Under the pieces are notes generated by a model, which was given only the letters and a program-made list of their open reading frames with translations, did not search any database and had not been told where the DNA came from. From contig CM077820.1 of NCBI GenBank assembly GCA_039720395.1, positions 49,275,425 to 49,339,424 of the forward strand: a stretch of 64,000 nt of DNA, read 5' to 3'. The first letter of the stretch is position 1, and each line of letters opens with the position of its first letter. A program made the translations under genes and the position numbers. Of the stretch, positions 1 through 11,820 are shown piece after piece. The DNA comes from Liquidambar formosana (lineage: Eukaryota > Streptophyta > Magnoliopsida > Saxifragales > Altingiaceae).

Positions 1-2006
1 AATTGTTCCCAAGGGATTACCCCATGGTTTTGATCTTTGAGTTTTGTCCTAATTGTTTCTGCAAATAATGTTGGTAATCCAGATATAAACTTTTCTTTCC
101 AAAAAGGTTGGTTATTATCTGGTCTTAAGAAGACTCTCGTTAGAAAGGCATCTTTATACCATTTAAAATCTCCTAACCTTTTACATCTGAGATTTGCCAA
201 TATCTCTGCAGTAGTATCTTTTAACTTAGAAGGATCTCCAACAAAATGTTTGGAGATTGTAAAGAGTAGAGTTGCCACAGCATCTTCTATCTCTTCTCCT
301 TCTTCTGTTTTAATTATATTGCCTTCTTGGTCAGTTTTAATTGCATAAAGTATTGTTTGTTTTTCTGCATGTGTTAAGGTATGATCCCACCATCCTTTCA
401 GTTGTCCAGTAAACCCAGCAACTAAGGAATGAGCTATGGCGTGATCAGTTATTTCAGAATCTTTTGCTTGATAAGCTGAACTTACCATTGTCATTTGGTG
501 TAGTAAGTTCATGATCTGATATTGCGTTAATCCATCAATATTCCATTCATAGAGTGTACCTCCATGATAAGAAGCTTGATGGTAGTGTCCTCTATCTTCG
601 ATTTTCATATCTGGGAAAGAGGGATTTTGATAAATGTTTCTTATTGGTTGGGCATGTCTTATTATGTTAACAGCCGAGTTTTCTTGTTGCTTAAATTGTT
701 GTATAATATCATCAGCTTCTGTTTCAGAATCTATGATATTATGATTTTGCGTTATTATCGTAATTGCCTTGCTAGTAGTTGGTTGAGATTTCTGTGGGGT
801 ATCCTGTACCACAGTCTTGCCTATTGCATCATCAAGAAGTTTAATCCTTTCTTGAATTTTCGAATGCAATTGTCCTTTAGCAAGTTGCTTAACATATTTT
901 TTGGGAATTTCATGTAGAATGAAAAGTGGCTTTTCATCCTGTTGTTTAGGCAGAATTGTTTCATGTTGAACCATGTTTTCTACTCTGGTCAACTGATCTG
1001 CTATTGTCTTAATATGTTGATTTGTGTAATTGTTTTGTTCAAAGATATTTTTGATATCTTTTCCTGTTGGCTGAGCTTCTTCATCTGTTTTGACTTTATA
1101 AGGTGCAGCAGTTATGCTTACCTTATAATATGGTATTTTAATTTGTTCCAGAGGTGGATGTACAGATTCTGTTAATTGATTGCTTGGAGTTAATTGCCAA
1201 GTAGTTGTATTTTTGCCTGTTACATTTATATGTTTTTCTTCAGCATATACCTTTTCAAACCATTCAAAAAAGTATATGTGAAATTTGTTCCGTTCAATAT
1301 ACGTATACCACTACGTACGTACTTGGCTTTGTTGTTCCAGATTACGATTATCAAAAAATTGCTTTCTTTTTGCCTTATTCTTTTCAAGCATAAATTCTTG
1401 TCTTAGTAAGTCTTTATCCATGACAAAGGGTATACTAAGCATCATGCCCGGAGGTATTTCCATTTCAGTTTTTGTTGGTGACATATTCTGATATTCTTCT
1501 TCAGAATTGTCTTCTTGTTGATTTGTTGTAGTTTCATAATATGGATATGAAATATTGCTATTGTGGATTCCTTGTAAGTTCGGATGAACTTGAGGAGGTG
1601 CAGAAGGGATTACGGGTTCAAGATCTGGAATTTCAGAGCTTGAATGTGATGAGTTTTGTCTGAAGATTCTTACAGGTACAGATGAGCAAGATGCTTGAGA
1701 AGAATCTGGAATTTCAGTTATTATTGGCTTAGTGTTGGGTAGTCTAAAAGACTGAGTAAAGGGACTATTAAATCTAATCCCTCCACTTCTGTCAGCATAT
1801 TCTACCAATTGCTTAATTTTAGTGGTTTGCTTAGTTTTTTGTGGCGGTTCTGTTTCCGCAACCTCAATAGCATCTGGGAGTTTCCATTCTTCTGGAAAGA
1901 CCAATTTGTTCACTAATTTGTTCAATGTTTGATGGTCATTTTTGATAAACATTTTCGGTTGAACCCTAATGTTTAACCCATTTTTTAACACTAACTTGTG
2001 CACCAT
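1..2006 (-). pseudogene. endogenous pararetrovirus-like polyprotein, N-terminal part (movement-protein tail plus coat/gag-like region)
   Basis: A minus-strand frame starts with ATG at 2004-2006 (an in-frame TAA lies just upstream) and reads leftwards past the window edge. It is interrupted by one in-frame TAG at 1311-1313; below that the same frame appears open to position 1. The first 230 residues are Ser/Pro/Gln-rich and resemble the linker after the movement-protein domain of plant pararetrovirus-like polyproteins (for example the short motif FPEEWKLP). Further on come a helical Gln/Lys-rich stretch and a coat/gag-like segment containing WNIDGL and GFTGQLKGWWD (around 540-390). No protease or reverse transcriptase is visible because the element runs off the window. 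A Caulimoviridae-like endogenous copy is the best fit; a gypsy element with a similar gag is the alternative. The nonsense codon suggests a dead copy. Confidence 0.55.
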
Positions 2007-2407
2007 TTTTGTTGCTTTTTCTTCTTATTCTTCTTCTTTGATTTTCTTGCATAAGTTTTAATTTGCATCCTACAAGCTCTACAATGGAGGAATATATGTT
2101 GTATAATGGTTGACAGTAGTACTCTTACCATATTCTGGGAATGGGGGGAGTGAATTTTCTGCTGCTCTTGTTTGCTAAATGTTTCATGTAACGCTTCTTG
2201 AGGTGTTGGAATGTAAAGATGATTGTTGGAATTTTCTGCTGCTTTTGTTTGCTAAACTATTAATCAATATAAGATGGAGACTTTTTGTTTTATTTTTTGC
2301 TTTAATGGGAGTTGTTCTTGATGAGATTACCGTAGAGCCTATTTGTGGATAGATGCCTTGTTTTTGTATGGACTGTTTTTTTCTCTAGTGTGAAAAAAGA
2401 GGAGAAA
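2007..2407. other. intergenic spacer between the viral relic and the mL41 gene
   Basis: No coding potential seen. It contains a 28-bp direct repeat at 2152-2179 and 2229-2256 that differs at one position. The 100-150 bp before 2408 are T-rich and presumably hold the mL41 promoter and 5' UTR; no clear TATA box can be assigned. Confidence 0.5.
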
Positions 2408-4104
2408 ATGGCATTGGGACTGATACTAGGATTAGGAAGGGAAATGCGAAGGAAGCGCACGTCATCCCTCGACATTCTCTCATCAAAACGAGCCCCAATA
2501 GATTACTATAAGGGAAAGAACGGAAAATTGACTGGTTTCCATACTCACAAAGGTTGGTTTGCTTTCCACTTTGAGATTCAATATGTTTATGTCCTGTTTG
2601 GAGGTTCCCTTTAAGGGTAATGGTACTTTACCCTACACTTTGCCCCACACTTTGCCCTACTTAGTGCATTTGGGAGGGTTTCAATTTTTAGGATTTAATC
2701 ATATCAGTGGGTCCCACAACTTTACCCTTCCAAATGCACTAAGTAGGGCAAAGTATAGAGCAAAGTAGCATTACCCTCTATTTAATTGAATTATTCTTTG
2801 ATTTGTTGTTTTATTGCATGTTAATTGATATTGTTTTAGTTCCACACATAAAGACCCTTCTGAAAGCCTTTTCTTAAACATGTTATGGTGCTATCTCTAA
2901 GATATAATATTGTGTACTATATCATTTAAATTTAATTAATTTGTGCGATATTATTTACATAAACCATGTTTGCAACTTCATTTGTGTCTGCATATGGCCT
3001 GGTTTCACATAGCGCTAGGTGGAAGTCAGTGCAAAGGCTTTAGCTAAACTCATACCAGCATAAAGATTGAAATTTTGTATTATTTATGTTGAAAATACCA
3101 CAAGAACAGGAGGAATTCCAACCAAAATGCAGGTCGATGGTCTGTATTAAAAAGAAAATATAGCCATAGATATAGTGGAATGGTGAAAAAAGGTTTCTTG
3201 GAGCTCCAAGTGGTTGGGTTACAAGCTTTGTTGAGTTAATCTGTTGGGTCTGGAAATTGTAATTTTTAAACTTCCCAAATTTATCACTCCATACCCATGT
3301 TGAATTCTGACTATTGTAGTCTTACCCGTGCAATATGATATGTTTCATTTAGTCCCCCAACGTTTGAGCTAGGGGATCGAGAAAAAATGCATGAACTATT
3401 GCATGATGGAGTACTATTGCAAATGCTTGCATATATAATTTTTTTTGTTTGTAACGCCACTTAACATTATGGTGCAGGTGGTTATGTTATGATGCTGGAG
3501 AAATTGCCAAACTATGTAGTTGTTGATTTGACTGACTTCAAAGTATTTGCATTTTACCATTTCTCCATTTTCCCCACCTTACTGGGTAGAACTTGCATTT
3601 GATCTTTAATGTGAGAGTTTGTAAATGAGGCAGCATTGTGTGGGTGTGGTGAGCAAGTTTATTGATATCTCATTTGGAAGGTTATAGCCCATAGGACATA
3701 ATCTGGCGACAAGAATTAAACTATTTAATGTTTTATGGCTTTCTGCAAGTGGGACCTGAATTGCTTTAGGGGAAAAAAGGAAAAACAAAAACAAAAAGAA
3801 AGAACACAAACTTTAATGCTTTACTGCTCTACTGATGAAAAACTGAAGGGCCATTTTTGCCTACAAGAAAGCTTGGAAATGGTTTCTCGTGAATCAGCTA
3901 TTGCAATTTGGAGTTGAATGTGTTTTGGCTGTTGATTTGCTATATAAAAATAGCTAGTAGTCTTCTTTTATGCATAAATTATATGCATGTAGTTCTATGC
4001 ACTTGTTGAATCACTTTGTCCCTTCTTGTTTGCAGCTCAAACCATATGTATCTCAGTGCCCAAGAGAAGCTAAGACCATCGAGTCTGCTGATACAGCTAA
4101 ATGA
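2408..4104 (+). CDS. MRPL41: mitochondrial large-ribosomal-subunit protein mL41 (MRP-L27 family), three exons
   Basis: The exons are 2408-2552, 3478-3542 and 4036-4104. They join in frame (phase 1, then phase 0) into a 92-residue protein ending in TGA. All introns are GT-AG. The N-terminus MALGLILGLG followed by a basic stretch (RRKRTSSLDIL) and the YYKGKN...TGFHT block are hallmarks of the plant MRP-L27/mL41 family, whose members are about 90-95 residues. Exon 2 carries the EKLPNYVVVDLTDFK block and exon 3 the LKPYVSQCPRE block. The protein is a structural component of the mitochondrial 60S-like subunit; its basic N-terminus probably serves as the import signal. Intron 1 contains a MITE. Nothing is missing or frameshifted, so the gene is probably functional. 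Confidence 0.92.
2614..2777. mobile_element. small MITE in intron 1 of mL41
   Basis: The ends are inverted repeats: AGGGTAATG at the left and CATTACCCT at the right. Similarity continues inward for about 50 bp (ACTTTGCCCTACTTAGTGCATTTGG on the right arm's complement, with a near-duplicated block in the left arm). The core contains TTTAGGATTTAATCATATCA, which recurs near 50050-50145, so it is a dispersed family. The flanking triplets are TTA and CTA, so a target duplication is only suggestive. Confidence 0.6.
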
Positions 4105-4714
4105 ACAGATGGTGTGAAAAGAAGTACTTAATCCTTCTCTGTGTAATCTCTATTATGTCATGTATATTCAACTTGCAGGTATGCTCAAAGTGTCACTATG
4201 AGAAGATGGAGAAAAAGTGGGTTAAAAAAACTAGCTAACTGGTTTTGGTAGTCTCTTATTTCCTGCTTGTTTCTAGACTAAAGATTTGACAGTAGCTTCT
4301 GATCAAAATGATTGACCACAATGAATGCATATATTTTTTGGCATAATATATATGGGGTAAATAGAAGAGAAACTGCTTGTTTCTACACCATCTAGTGTAA
4401 TTTTTTTTGTTACATTTTTCTTTTCCTTTGTTACATTTTCACTCGAAGGATTGAAGCTAGACAGCGCCTAAGTTGTTTAGCAAGGTTTATGTCGTGGATA
4501 CATAAAAGAGCCATTAACTCTAATTAGCATCCATGTATTCTCCATGAGCTGTGCTGTTGACACGTGGACCGGGTCATCAACATTTTGGAGTAAAATGGTT
4601 CTAGTCCAAACAACCATCATGATTTCTATCAATGACCCTCATCCTCTTAGAAGACTAGAACCTTTTTAAGTCCATAAAAAAAAACATGTTTAAATTCCAC
4701 AAGAAAAAAGTTTT
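4105..4714. other. mL41 3' region and NLR-type 3' flank, no gene
   Basis: The first part presumably holds the mL41 3' UTR. From about 4625 to 4719 the sequence is similar to 46350-46440, and the match resumes on the other side of the retrotransposon at 24829. This is therefore the left half of an interrupted duplicated block. Confidence 0.6.
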
Positions 4715-5429
4715 ACCTCTGTCACACCCCATTTTTGCACCACCTTACTAGGGCTCATCATTTCATGCATGTTTTTGTTTTGTTTTTGAGTCTAGTCACT
4801 TGCATTAGGTTTTTAGAGTCACAAGGACAATGGATATGAATTTTGGTTAAATTCGGAGTTGATCTTGAGGGACAATAAGAGCTTTTGTGACTTGAAGGGC
4901 ATAATCGTCTTTTAAGTCCCAAACTTTTCATTTGACCTTGGAATGATCTCCAAATTGTCAATTGAAGTTCATATGGATGCATATGAGGTATTTCTAGTTT
5001 CAATTTGATAAGTCAATGGCTCGGGATTAAAATGGCTCGATACAGTTCAAGTTGGTTAATTGACCCTTCTTTGGGTTAGCTCTAATTGACTCACAATTAT
5101 CAACCAAATCTCTTCAAATTGACTTTCATTAGTCATCATTTTACCCCCAAAAGTGTTTTATGGAGTTCAATTTTGATGTGGAAAGTGTTTGGTTTGACCC
5201 TATGTGCATGCCTATGCTTAGCAAAGGTAGAGCATAGTGGTTAACCACCTTGTTCAAACCTAACCATGCCCCCATGGTTAGTGGTTTTCACCCTAAAATG
5301 TTCAAAAACATATTCCTCATCGAAACACGGTCGTTTTGGCTTTTGTTTCACTAAAATCGGAGTTAATTTGCCCCCTGAAACACTTCTAGAAGGATTAGGA
5401 GTCAAAATAGGGCAAAAATCCGGAGTGGG

Positions 5430-5510
5430 CTCGGGTGACCACCCAGCCCCGGGCGGCTAGCGGCCTGGGCCCAAGTGGCTAGCCGCCTAGGCCCTGGTGG
5501 TCACCCGAGG
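5430..5510. promoter_or_regulatory. 81-bp GC-rich nested palindrome, 5' LTR copy
   Basis: Outer arms GGTGACCACC and GGTGGTCACC enclose two GGCTAGC-type palindromic cores (ideal form GGCGGCTAGCCGCC). It is sharply GC-rich against AT-rich surroundings and lies about 200 bp upstream of the LTR TATA box. The same module occurs at 16922-17002, 20257-20339 and 22843-22923. Confidence 0.7.
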
Positions 5511-5707
5511 CCACTTTCCTATTTGCTTTGTGTTTCCTTGCTGAAGCGGATTCCTCCCTATTTTGACGTACAAGGGCTCTTTTGGACGAGTTTCCTTCTA
5601 ATTTTTGGTAACTTCTGAGTTACTTAAGCCCCAAGGGGGTCTCTAATAGCCCTTGGATTAATTTTTAGGGTTTTAATCCCAGCCATTGGTTAATCTTAAT
5701 TGAAGTC

Positions 5708-5715
5708 TATAAATA
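5708..5715 (+). promoter_or_regulatory. TATA box of the 5' LTR
   Basis: TATAAATA, followed about 30 bp later by the likely transcription start in the CTTCAGCACAAGG region. The identical element sits at 23121-23128 in the 3' LTR. Confidence 0.7.
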
Positions 5716-7442
5716 CCCCCCTATGCTTCAGCACAAGGGGAGCCACTTTATACATTAATACTTAAGTGTTTGAGAGAGAATAAGAGAAGGAGACTTGAAG
5801 GAGAGTTGGAGTTCTTGCTGTAGCCTTGAAGAACATTGATTGAAGACATCCATAAGAGCAAGAGGGAGTTCATACAGCAGCAAGGAGGGCTCTTCCTAAG
5901 GTATTCTCCTTCTCTATTCAAGCTTAAACAAAGGTAACATGTAGGATAGCTCTATTGCATGTAATGCTTGTAATTTCTACCATGAATTGAAGTTCCTAGT
6001 AGTTAATACATGTGATATTGATGATGTTCATGATGAGTTTTGCATGCTTGAGAGTTAGTTCATAGGTTCCAATGCATAGTTATGATTCTTGTGTTTCTGT
6101 TGTCCTTGTGCTAGGATAGTGATATTGCATGTTAGAGTTAGGTTTCTTGCCATGTTTTATTGCTTTAGTTAGTCAATATGCATAATTTAGGTTCTGTTTA
6201 GTTTGGTTTTAGCATGTTTAGAGTTTATTTTGTGTGTTTTTAAGCATATTTGTGGGTTTAGGGTTTAGAGTCCTTGTTTTATGTTAGTTTTTATACAGCA
6301 TGATAAAGTAGGTCTTTTCATTGTTTTTTTCTTCATAGTTGCTGTATATGTTTTTCATATGGAGTAAATATGATGTTTTTGCATGCATGTTAGTATATTC
6401 TAGGGTTTTTATGCATGATATGGTTCTACGAATATGTTAGGGCTTATGAAAGTTTGCTGTTTTTGCTATTGGCATGTTTAGTGGATGATTTTAGGCCTTA
6501 GTACTATTCTGTCTAGATTTGCATGTTAGTATTTTTGCATGGTTTTGAGCACTTGTAAGGGTGCAAATAGGTGTGGTATTTGTCCTATGGAAAATAGGGC
6601 TGTCAATGCTTGAAATGGCTAATGCTTGGAGCTGTTGCGCTCAGGTAAGTGGGTGTGAAGGTGCCCCAATTCACCTTTCTTCCTTATCCTTTCTCTTCTC
6701 CCTATCTAGGGTTAATTTTTAATATGATCCTATGGTTTAATTAAGGGTTTCCTTAACCAATAAATTCTGGTTTTTATTAAAGTTTCTATTTGTGGAATTT
6801 TTTCTAAAATCAAATTTTCTATCAAATTCAACTCTTTTGATCAAATAAGGAAACCTAGGGTTTTAACCATAGGTTTGTATTAGGATTTAACCCTATTTCT
6901 AATTGAACTACGTGGACTTTGATCCATGTATTTCGCTGCATGGTACGTAGGCGCTCTTCGTGAGGCTCAAGTCCGTTCTAGGATCCAAGCATCCTAGGTT
7001 TCTTTTTGTTTTGTTTTCTTTTTCTTTATTTTCTGTTTTTATTTGCTTATTATGCATGGATGGATGAATGAAATACATGATATGCCTGCTGTCTTGTGAT
7101 GATATACTTATTGATTTTTGTATGGAAAAGATCTTGATTTAGCCCAAATGAATTGAGAGACCGAAAGGGTGACATGGGTGCCTATAGGCTTTGCCTAGAA
7201 CCTTCCCATGTCATAAATTAGCCTCCGAATCCCCGATTTCTTTGGTTTCCAAAAGATTAGTTTTTGCCTTTCCTTTTTTATGGAGTCATTCAAATTGTTT
7301 TTCTTTTAAACAAAAATGGTTTTAGGGTTTTCCTTGTTTCCTTTAAAAAATAAGGTGGCGACTCCCTTTTTCCTTTTCAAACAAAACCCCCATTTTTCTT
7401 TTCGTCAATCCCTCGTGGGCCCAATTTCCGGGGTTCACAGTT

Positions 7443-7460
7443 TGGCGACTCCACTGGGGA
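7443..7460 (+). other. primer binding site of the Tat element
   Basis: TGGCGACTCCACTGGGGA lies 3 bp after the 5' LTR. This string is the usual PBS of Ogre/Tat-type elements; from family knowledge it pairs with the 3' end of a tRNA-Arg, which I could not verify here. Confidence 0.75.
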
Positions 7461-8314
7461 TTTGTGGGCTAGACTCTATAAAGTTTAATTGGGCTAGGTT
7501 AATTTCTTATGTTTAATTAAAATCAATCACATTGCATTCGCTTGATTGTGTGCTTTCATTTATTGCTTTGTGTGCGCAAACTCTTGCATGCTAGGATCGA
7601 TGTCCCTCGATGTATCCTTGCCAACGATGGGCCTAGTTTCAACCTTGGTTTTCCTGATTCCAAGTGTTGGGGCGAAAGTTATCAACCTCTCTTGCCTAGT
7701 ACCCTTGGGCTTGCCCTTAGGTATATTGAATGAGTTAATCACGTACTGCTGGACCCACGCGGCGTTCCTGATGCCACATGTGGTTAGGTATAAGGATTGC
7801 TCAAGCAAGTGAAGGACCCCAGCCTACCCTATCTTAGTTCATGTAGTGGGCCTTGTAGGACACTATGGTCTCACCTTTATGCACCCATAATTGTTTGTAA
7901 TGATGCTATGCCGTGTTTGTGGTGTGAGGCTTTATATCTTATGCCCTTAACATAGACCTTTAAACCCTAGCCTTCGTTAAGGCCATGGGTTGGAAGGAAT
8001 AAATTAAGGAAGTAGGATATAAAGCTATGTTTGTGATGTGCTAGTCCTAGGGGAATAATTAAACCTAGTTGAAGGACTCTATGCCCTATTCTTTAAAACA
8101 TACCCTTAATCCATGACCCTTGTAAAGGTAATTGGATAAAAGGAATGAATTAATTGAACATGGTGTAGAGACCGAGTTCATTAAGGAAAATATGGAGGTT
8201 TAGGACAAGTCCTTAGGCTAAAGGTTAAAACTTTTTTTATCCATAGACGTGCTGGCTTGGATCCGCAATCCGCAAGGGCATCTAGTGAGTGTTGAATCTA
8301 CCCATCAGACAAAC
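7461..8314 (+). other. untranslated leader between PBS and gag
   Basis: No convincing conserved coding sequence; short open frames here have no recognisable domain. A pyrimidine-rich tract ending in an AG at 8245-8246 is a good splice acceptor and could pair with the LTR donor at 6645. Confidence 0.5.
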
Positions 8315-9919
8315 ATGGCCGACGAAAGAACTAGTGAGGGGCACTTTGACCTTGAGGCTTGCCTGAAAGCCATCATGACCAAGCTTGATCATACCGCCGA
8401 GACATCCGATACTACATTGAAAATGGCTCAAGAGAACCAACAGAAGATGGCGGACTTTGAACAAAATGGCTCTAAGGCCCATTCCTCGGGTATACCTCAT
8501 GGGGCTGGCACCGAAGAGGGACCTCAATCTAATGAGAATACCAAGACAAGGGGGGAAAGTAGCTCGAAACCTTTGGTCACCAACCTAGAAGGGGAAGCCA
8601 AGGGGAAAGGTACTAGCAGTGATTCCGTGTTAGCTAGCAAGGTAGAGGCATTGGAGAGAACTATAAAAGGGATTCGTAGGGCTGATGACATGGTCGATGT
8701 GAGGACTTTATCTCTGTTTCCAACGGCTCGCATTCCATTGCAATTCAAGATGCCGGAGTTAGAAAAGTTCGATGGGACGGGTTGCCCTAAGACTCATTTA
8801 AAGATGTATGTGCGAGCCATGCACCCTCGAGGGGCTATTGACGAGCTTCTAGCTCAAATGTTCCATGAAACCTTGGCCACTTCTGCTTTGAAATGGTTCT
8901 TATCCTTGGATGAGAACAGAACTCAGACTTGGGAAGACATATGCAATGAGTTCTCGGAGCACTACAAGTACAACACAGAGGTGGACGTTACTCGAAGGGA
9001 CCTGGAAACTACCAAGCAAGGGGCTCATGAAACTTTCTCCGCGTACATTACCAGGTGGAGACAAAAGGCGTCGAGAATGACAGAAAGGCTAAATGAGGAG
9101 GACCAAATTCAGTTGGTGGTTAAGAACCTGCTGCCCGTGTATCACAAGCACTTATTTGCCCACTATTTCCCAAATTTCAAAGCTCTCATTGGGGTTGGCA
9201 TGCATGTTGAAGATGCCATCAATGATGGGACAATCAAAACTGAGGAAGTGAGGAGTCGCAAGACAAACTTTACTGGGAAGAACAATGCCGAGGTCAACAC
9301 CATAACTTAACCCATCCAACCCTTCTCTCTCAATGATGTCAACCCACCTCGCCAATTCACTGATCTATTCATGCCACTCGAAAGAGTCCTTGAAAAGCTC
9401 ATAAGCCGTGACCTATTGAAGCCACTCGACCTAAGACCCCCACCAAATCCCTTACCCAAGAACTACAATGAGAATGAGTACTGCAAGTACCACCAATCCA
9501 AAGGCCATGCCACCAATCGCTGTGTCCGCCTTCGCCATCAAGTTCAAGACCTCATTGACAAACAAGTCACCTCATCACCAACCCGTCCAAATGTCACCCG
9601 TAATCCTCTCCCATCACACAACAACACACCCCCGCCTAACACCATAAATGCCATTGGGGTTGGATCATCTCACCCTTATCGGCCTATAAGACAATACACT
9701 CCACTCCCCATGACCTTAACCCGTCTTTTCACCATTTGCCGCAATAACAGCCTTATCATGCCACTTCCACCAAAGCCAATGCCATCAACCCCTCACCAAT
9801 ATTGCCAATACCATCGTGCACCCGGCCATGACACCGAGGCTTGTTCTATGCTAAAGAAGATCATTCAAGACCTCATTGACCAAAAAGTTTTGTTGTTGCC
9901 AAAGAAATCTATCCAATAA
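8315..9919 (+). pseudogene. gag: gag of the Tat element (capsid domain plus two zinc knuckles), with internal stops
   Basis: I take ATG 8315 (MADERTSEG) as the start; the open frame reaches further only through a GTG. Residues 1-120 are Gln/Glu/Ser-rich. A retrotransposon gag domain follows at about residues 140-300 (LQFKMPELEKFDGTG, then ALKWFLSL...TWEDICNEF and ITRWRQKASRM). The frame stops at TAA 9308-9310 but continues in phase with the expected gag C-terminus, including two zinc-knuckle-like motifs, CKYHQSKGHATNRC (about 9480-9520) and CQYHRAPGHDTEAC (about 9805-9845), spaced C-x2-H-x4-H-x4-C. A second in-frame TAA lies at 9917-9919. Gag forms the virus-like particle; this copy could at most make the N-terminal part. 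Confidence 0.85.
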
Positions 9920-11648
9920 GAGCTGAAAGAAAGATATGAAGCAGGGGATCCTCAGGTTGTCCTATTGGGTGAATCGTCGGGGAAATTTGATTACTATGTG
10001 TTGTACTCAAGCCCAAGTCCGATATCAGATGAGTCGATAGTCCCTTCAGGTTGGGATGACTTGCCGACAGAGATGGAGAGCATTGACATGATAGAATGGG
10101 ATGACTTAATGAATGACTCCGAGGAAGTCCATGACATATGGGCTAGCGATGATGAGTTGGACCATATAACCAGAGGGGGTCGTCATTTCAAGCCTCCCCA
10201 CCTAGAATCTGAAAATCCGTTGGAAGATTTGGAAGGGCAGAGGCGCCCTAGCTTGCAAGAAGAAGAAGATGAAGTACTTAGGCAGTTGAAGAAGACCAAT
10301 GCCAACATCACTATTTGGGGCTTACTCATGGCCTCGCACAAGCACAGACAAACCGTGTTGAAACTGCTGAATCAAATACAAGTGCCCATTGATACATCTC
10401 CCGAGGGGCTGGTACATTTGGTGAATCCAATTCCCAAGAACTCAACCATTGTGTTCACCGATGTGGACCTACCCAAAAGCGGGCCAAGCCATTCTCAAGC
10501 TCTCTATGTGACCGTTGACACTATGGGGAAGAGGGTTCCTACCGTCCTTATCGATAATGGATCCGCACTGAATGTATGTCCTCTCCGAACTGCCACTGTT
10601 TTGGGTATGGGACCCACTGATTTCATGCCATCTGGGTAGACTGTAAGAGCTTATGACAACACCCGTCGAGAAGTATAGGAGTGGTTACCTTGCCTCTAAT
10701 CATGGGACCCACTGAATTCAGGGTAGAATTCCAAGTGTTGGATGTGCCGTCATGTTTCAACTTACTGTTGGGCCGACTTTGGATCCATCCTGCTGGGGCC
10801 GTGCCATCTTCACTCCATCAAAAGGTGAAGTTTCCTTACGAAGGAGCTATAGTAACACTTCAAGGGGACTGTGAATTGAAACTCGCAGGCGTGCCTATAT
10901 GTGAGATACAACCAGAATCAACAGCGATACCGCTATCTGGGTTTGACTATGTCCAATGCATTGAAAAAGAGCTCGAAAAGGGTGAATTAATACCCTTGGA
11001 CTTTTGCCCCCATGGCAACTTGCATGTTGGTGAAATCATGAGAAGGATGAGTTTCTTTCCAGGCATGGGGCTAGGGCGTCACCAACAAGGGATCCCTACG
11101 TCTATTCAAAGCCGTGTCACCTCATATACTTTTGGGTTAGGATATGAGCCCTCCAAAAATGATTATGCGGAAATGCTGAAGAGGAACAAGGAGAAAGTAA
11201 GAGCCAAAGCCGAGGGAAGGGTGCCAGACCTGAGGATCTCGCCATATCGACCTACTTTGAATGGTTACTTCGTCAAAGAAGGGGATGATTTTCTATATTG
11301 CGGGTTTCCAGAACCCACCTTTGACCAAGCTACCAAGATTCGAGTCCCGGGTTTTGAAATCTTCTTCACCGAATGGTATCCAATCACAGCTGAAATGGTG
11401 GATGATGAAGCCATCAATGATGAGTTCTGGGAAAAGAAAGAGGAGGACTGGGCAGAGAACCTTGATGCAGGGGCTATGACTGAAATGTTCTAAGACATGA
11501 TCCTCACCGTGGAAGACTCGACCATTGAAGAACTTCAGGGTTCGTCCATTAGCCATGCTACCGTGCCACTCCTTAATTGGTACTTTGAAAGTGATGTCAT
11601 TGCGGGGATCCATGAGGAAGAAGACTTTGGCCTACCTGATAACAGCTT
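9920..11648 (+). pseudogene. pro: protease region of the Tat element, frameshifted
   Basis: In phase with gag up to TAG 10637-10639. The aspartic-protease signature is PTVLIDNGSALNVCP (about 10538-10585); its DNG replaces the commoner D-T/S-G. After 10639 the frame has another stop, and the sequence resumes in another frame at about 10675 (VVTLPLIMGPTEFRVEFQVLD, then the LLLGRLWIHPAGAVPSSLHQK flap region). One base therefore appears to be missing near 10670-10675. A G-patch-like stretch (GMGLGRHQQG) follows at about 11065. TAA 11491-11493 interrupts the second frame, which then continues to a splice donor at 11649. It would process the polyprotein, but it is not expected to be active in this copy. 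Confidence 0.8.
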
Positions 11649-11820
11649 GTAGGTGTCCTAGTTTAGTAATATTTCCCTAATTCAATAAGATGTATCTATT
11701 TAACTCACTTTGTGGAGTCATAGTATTGATACAGATTTGTTTGTTTTCCTTTTTTTCTTTTGTGTGTCATTCCTACTATCCCTAGTCAATAAAGTGTGCT
11801 TTCTTTCTCTATATATGCAG
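11649..11820 (+). other. 172-bp intron between PRO and RT of the Tat element
   Basis: The donor GTAGGT at 11649 and acceptor TATGCAG ending at 11820 bound an AT/T-rich segment. Removing it joins the downstream PRO frame exactly to the pol frame: two bases of a codon on the left and one on the right. Ogre-type Tat elements are known to carry a partly spliced intron at this place. Confidence 0.75.

Larger units (their letters stand above)
4720..7439 (+). repeat. 5' LTR of the Tat element
   Basis: 2720 bp, bounded by TG...CA. It contains the GC-rich nested palindrome at 5430-5510, a TATA box at 5708-5715, and a long transcribed leader. A strong splice donor (CAG then GTAAGT) is at 6645. It is 24 bp longer than the 3' LTR because of one indel near 7190-7220. 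Confidence 0.95.

Noticed and set aside
5266..5460. 64-codon frame present in both LTRs (also 22679-22873)
   Set aside because: It lies in the U3 promoter part and runs into the GC palindrome; conservation is due to LTR identity only.
7542..7812. Overlapping frames downstream of the PBS as an extra ORF1 of Ogre type
   Set aside because: Under 90 codons, overlapping in different frames, no domain; Ogre ORF1 is much longer.
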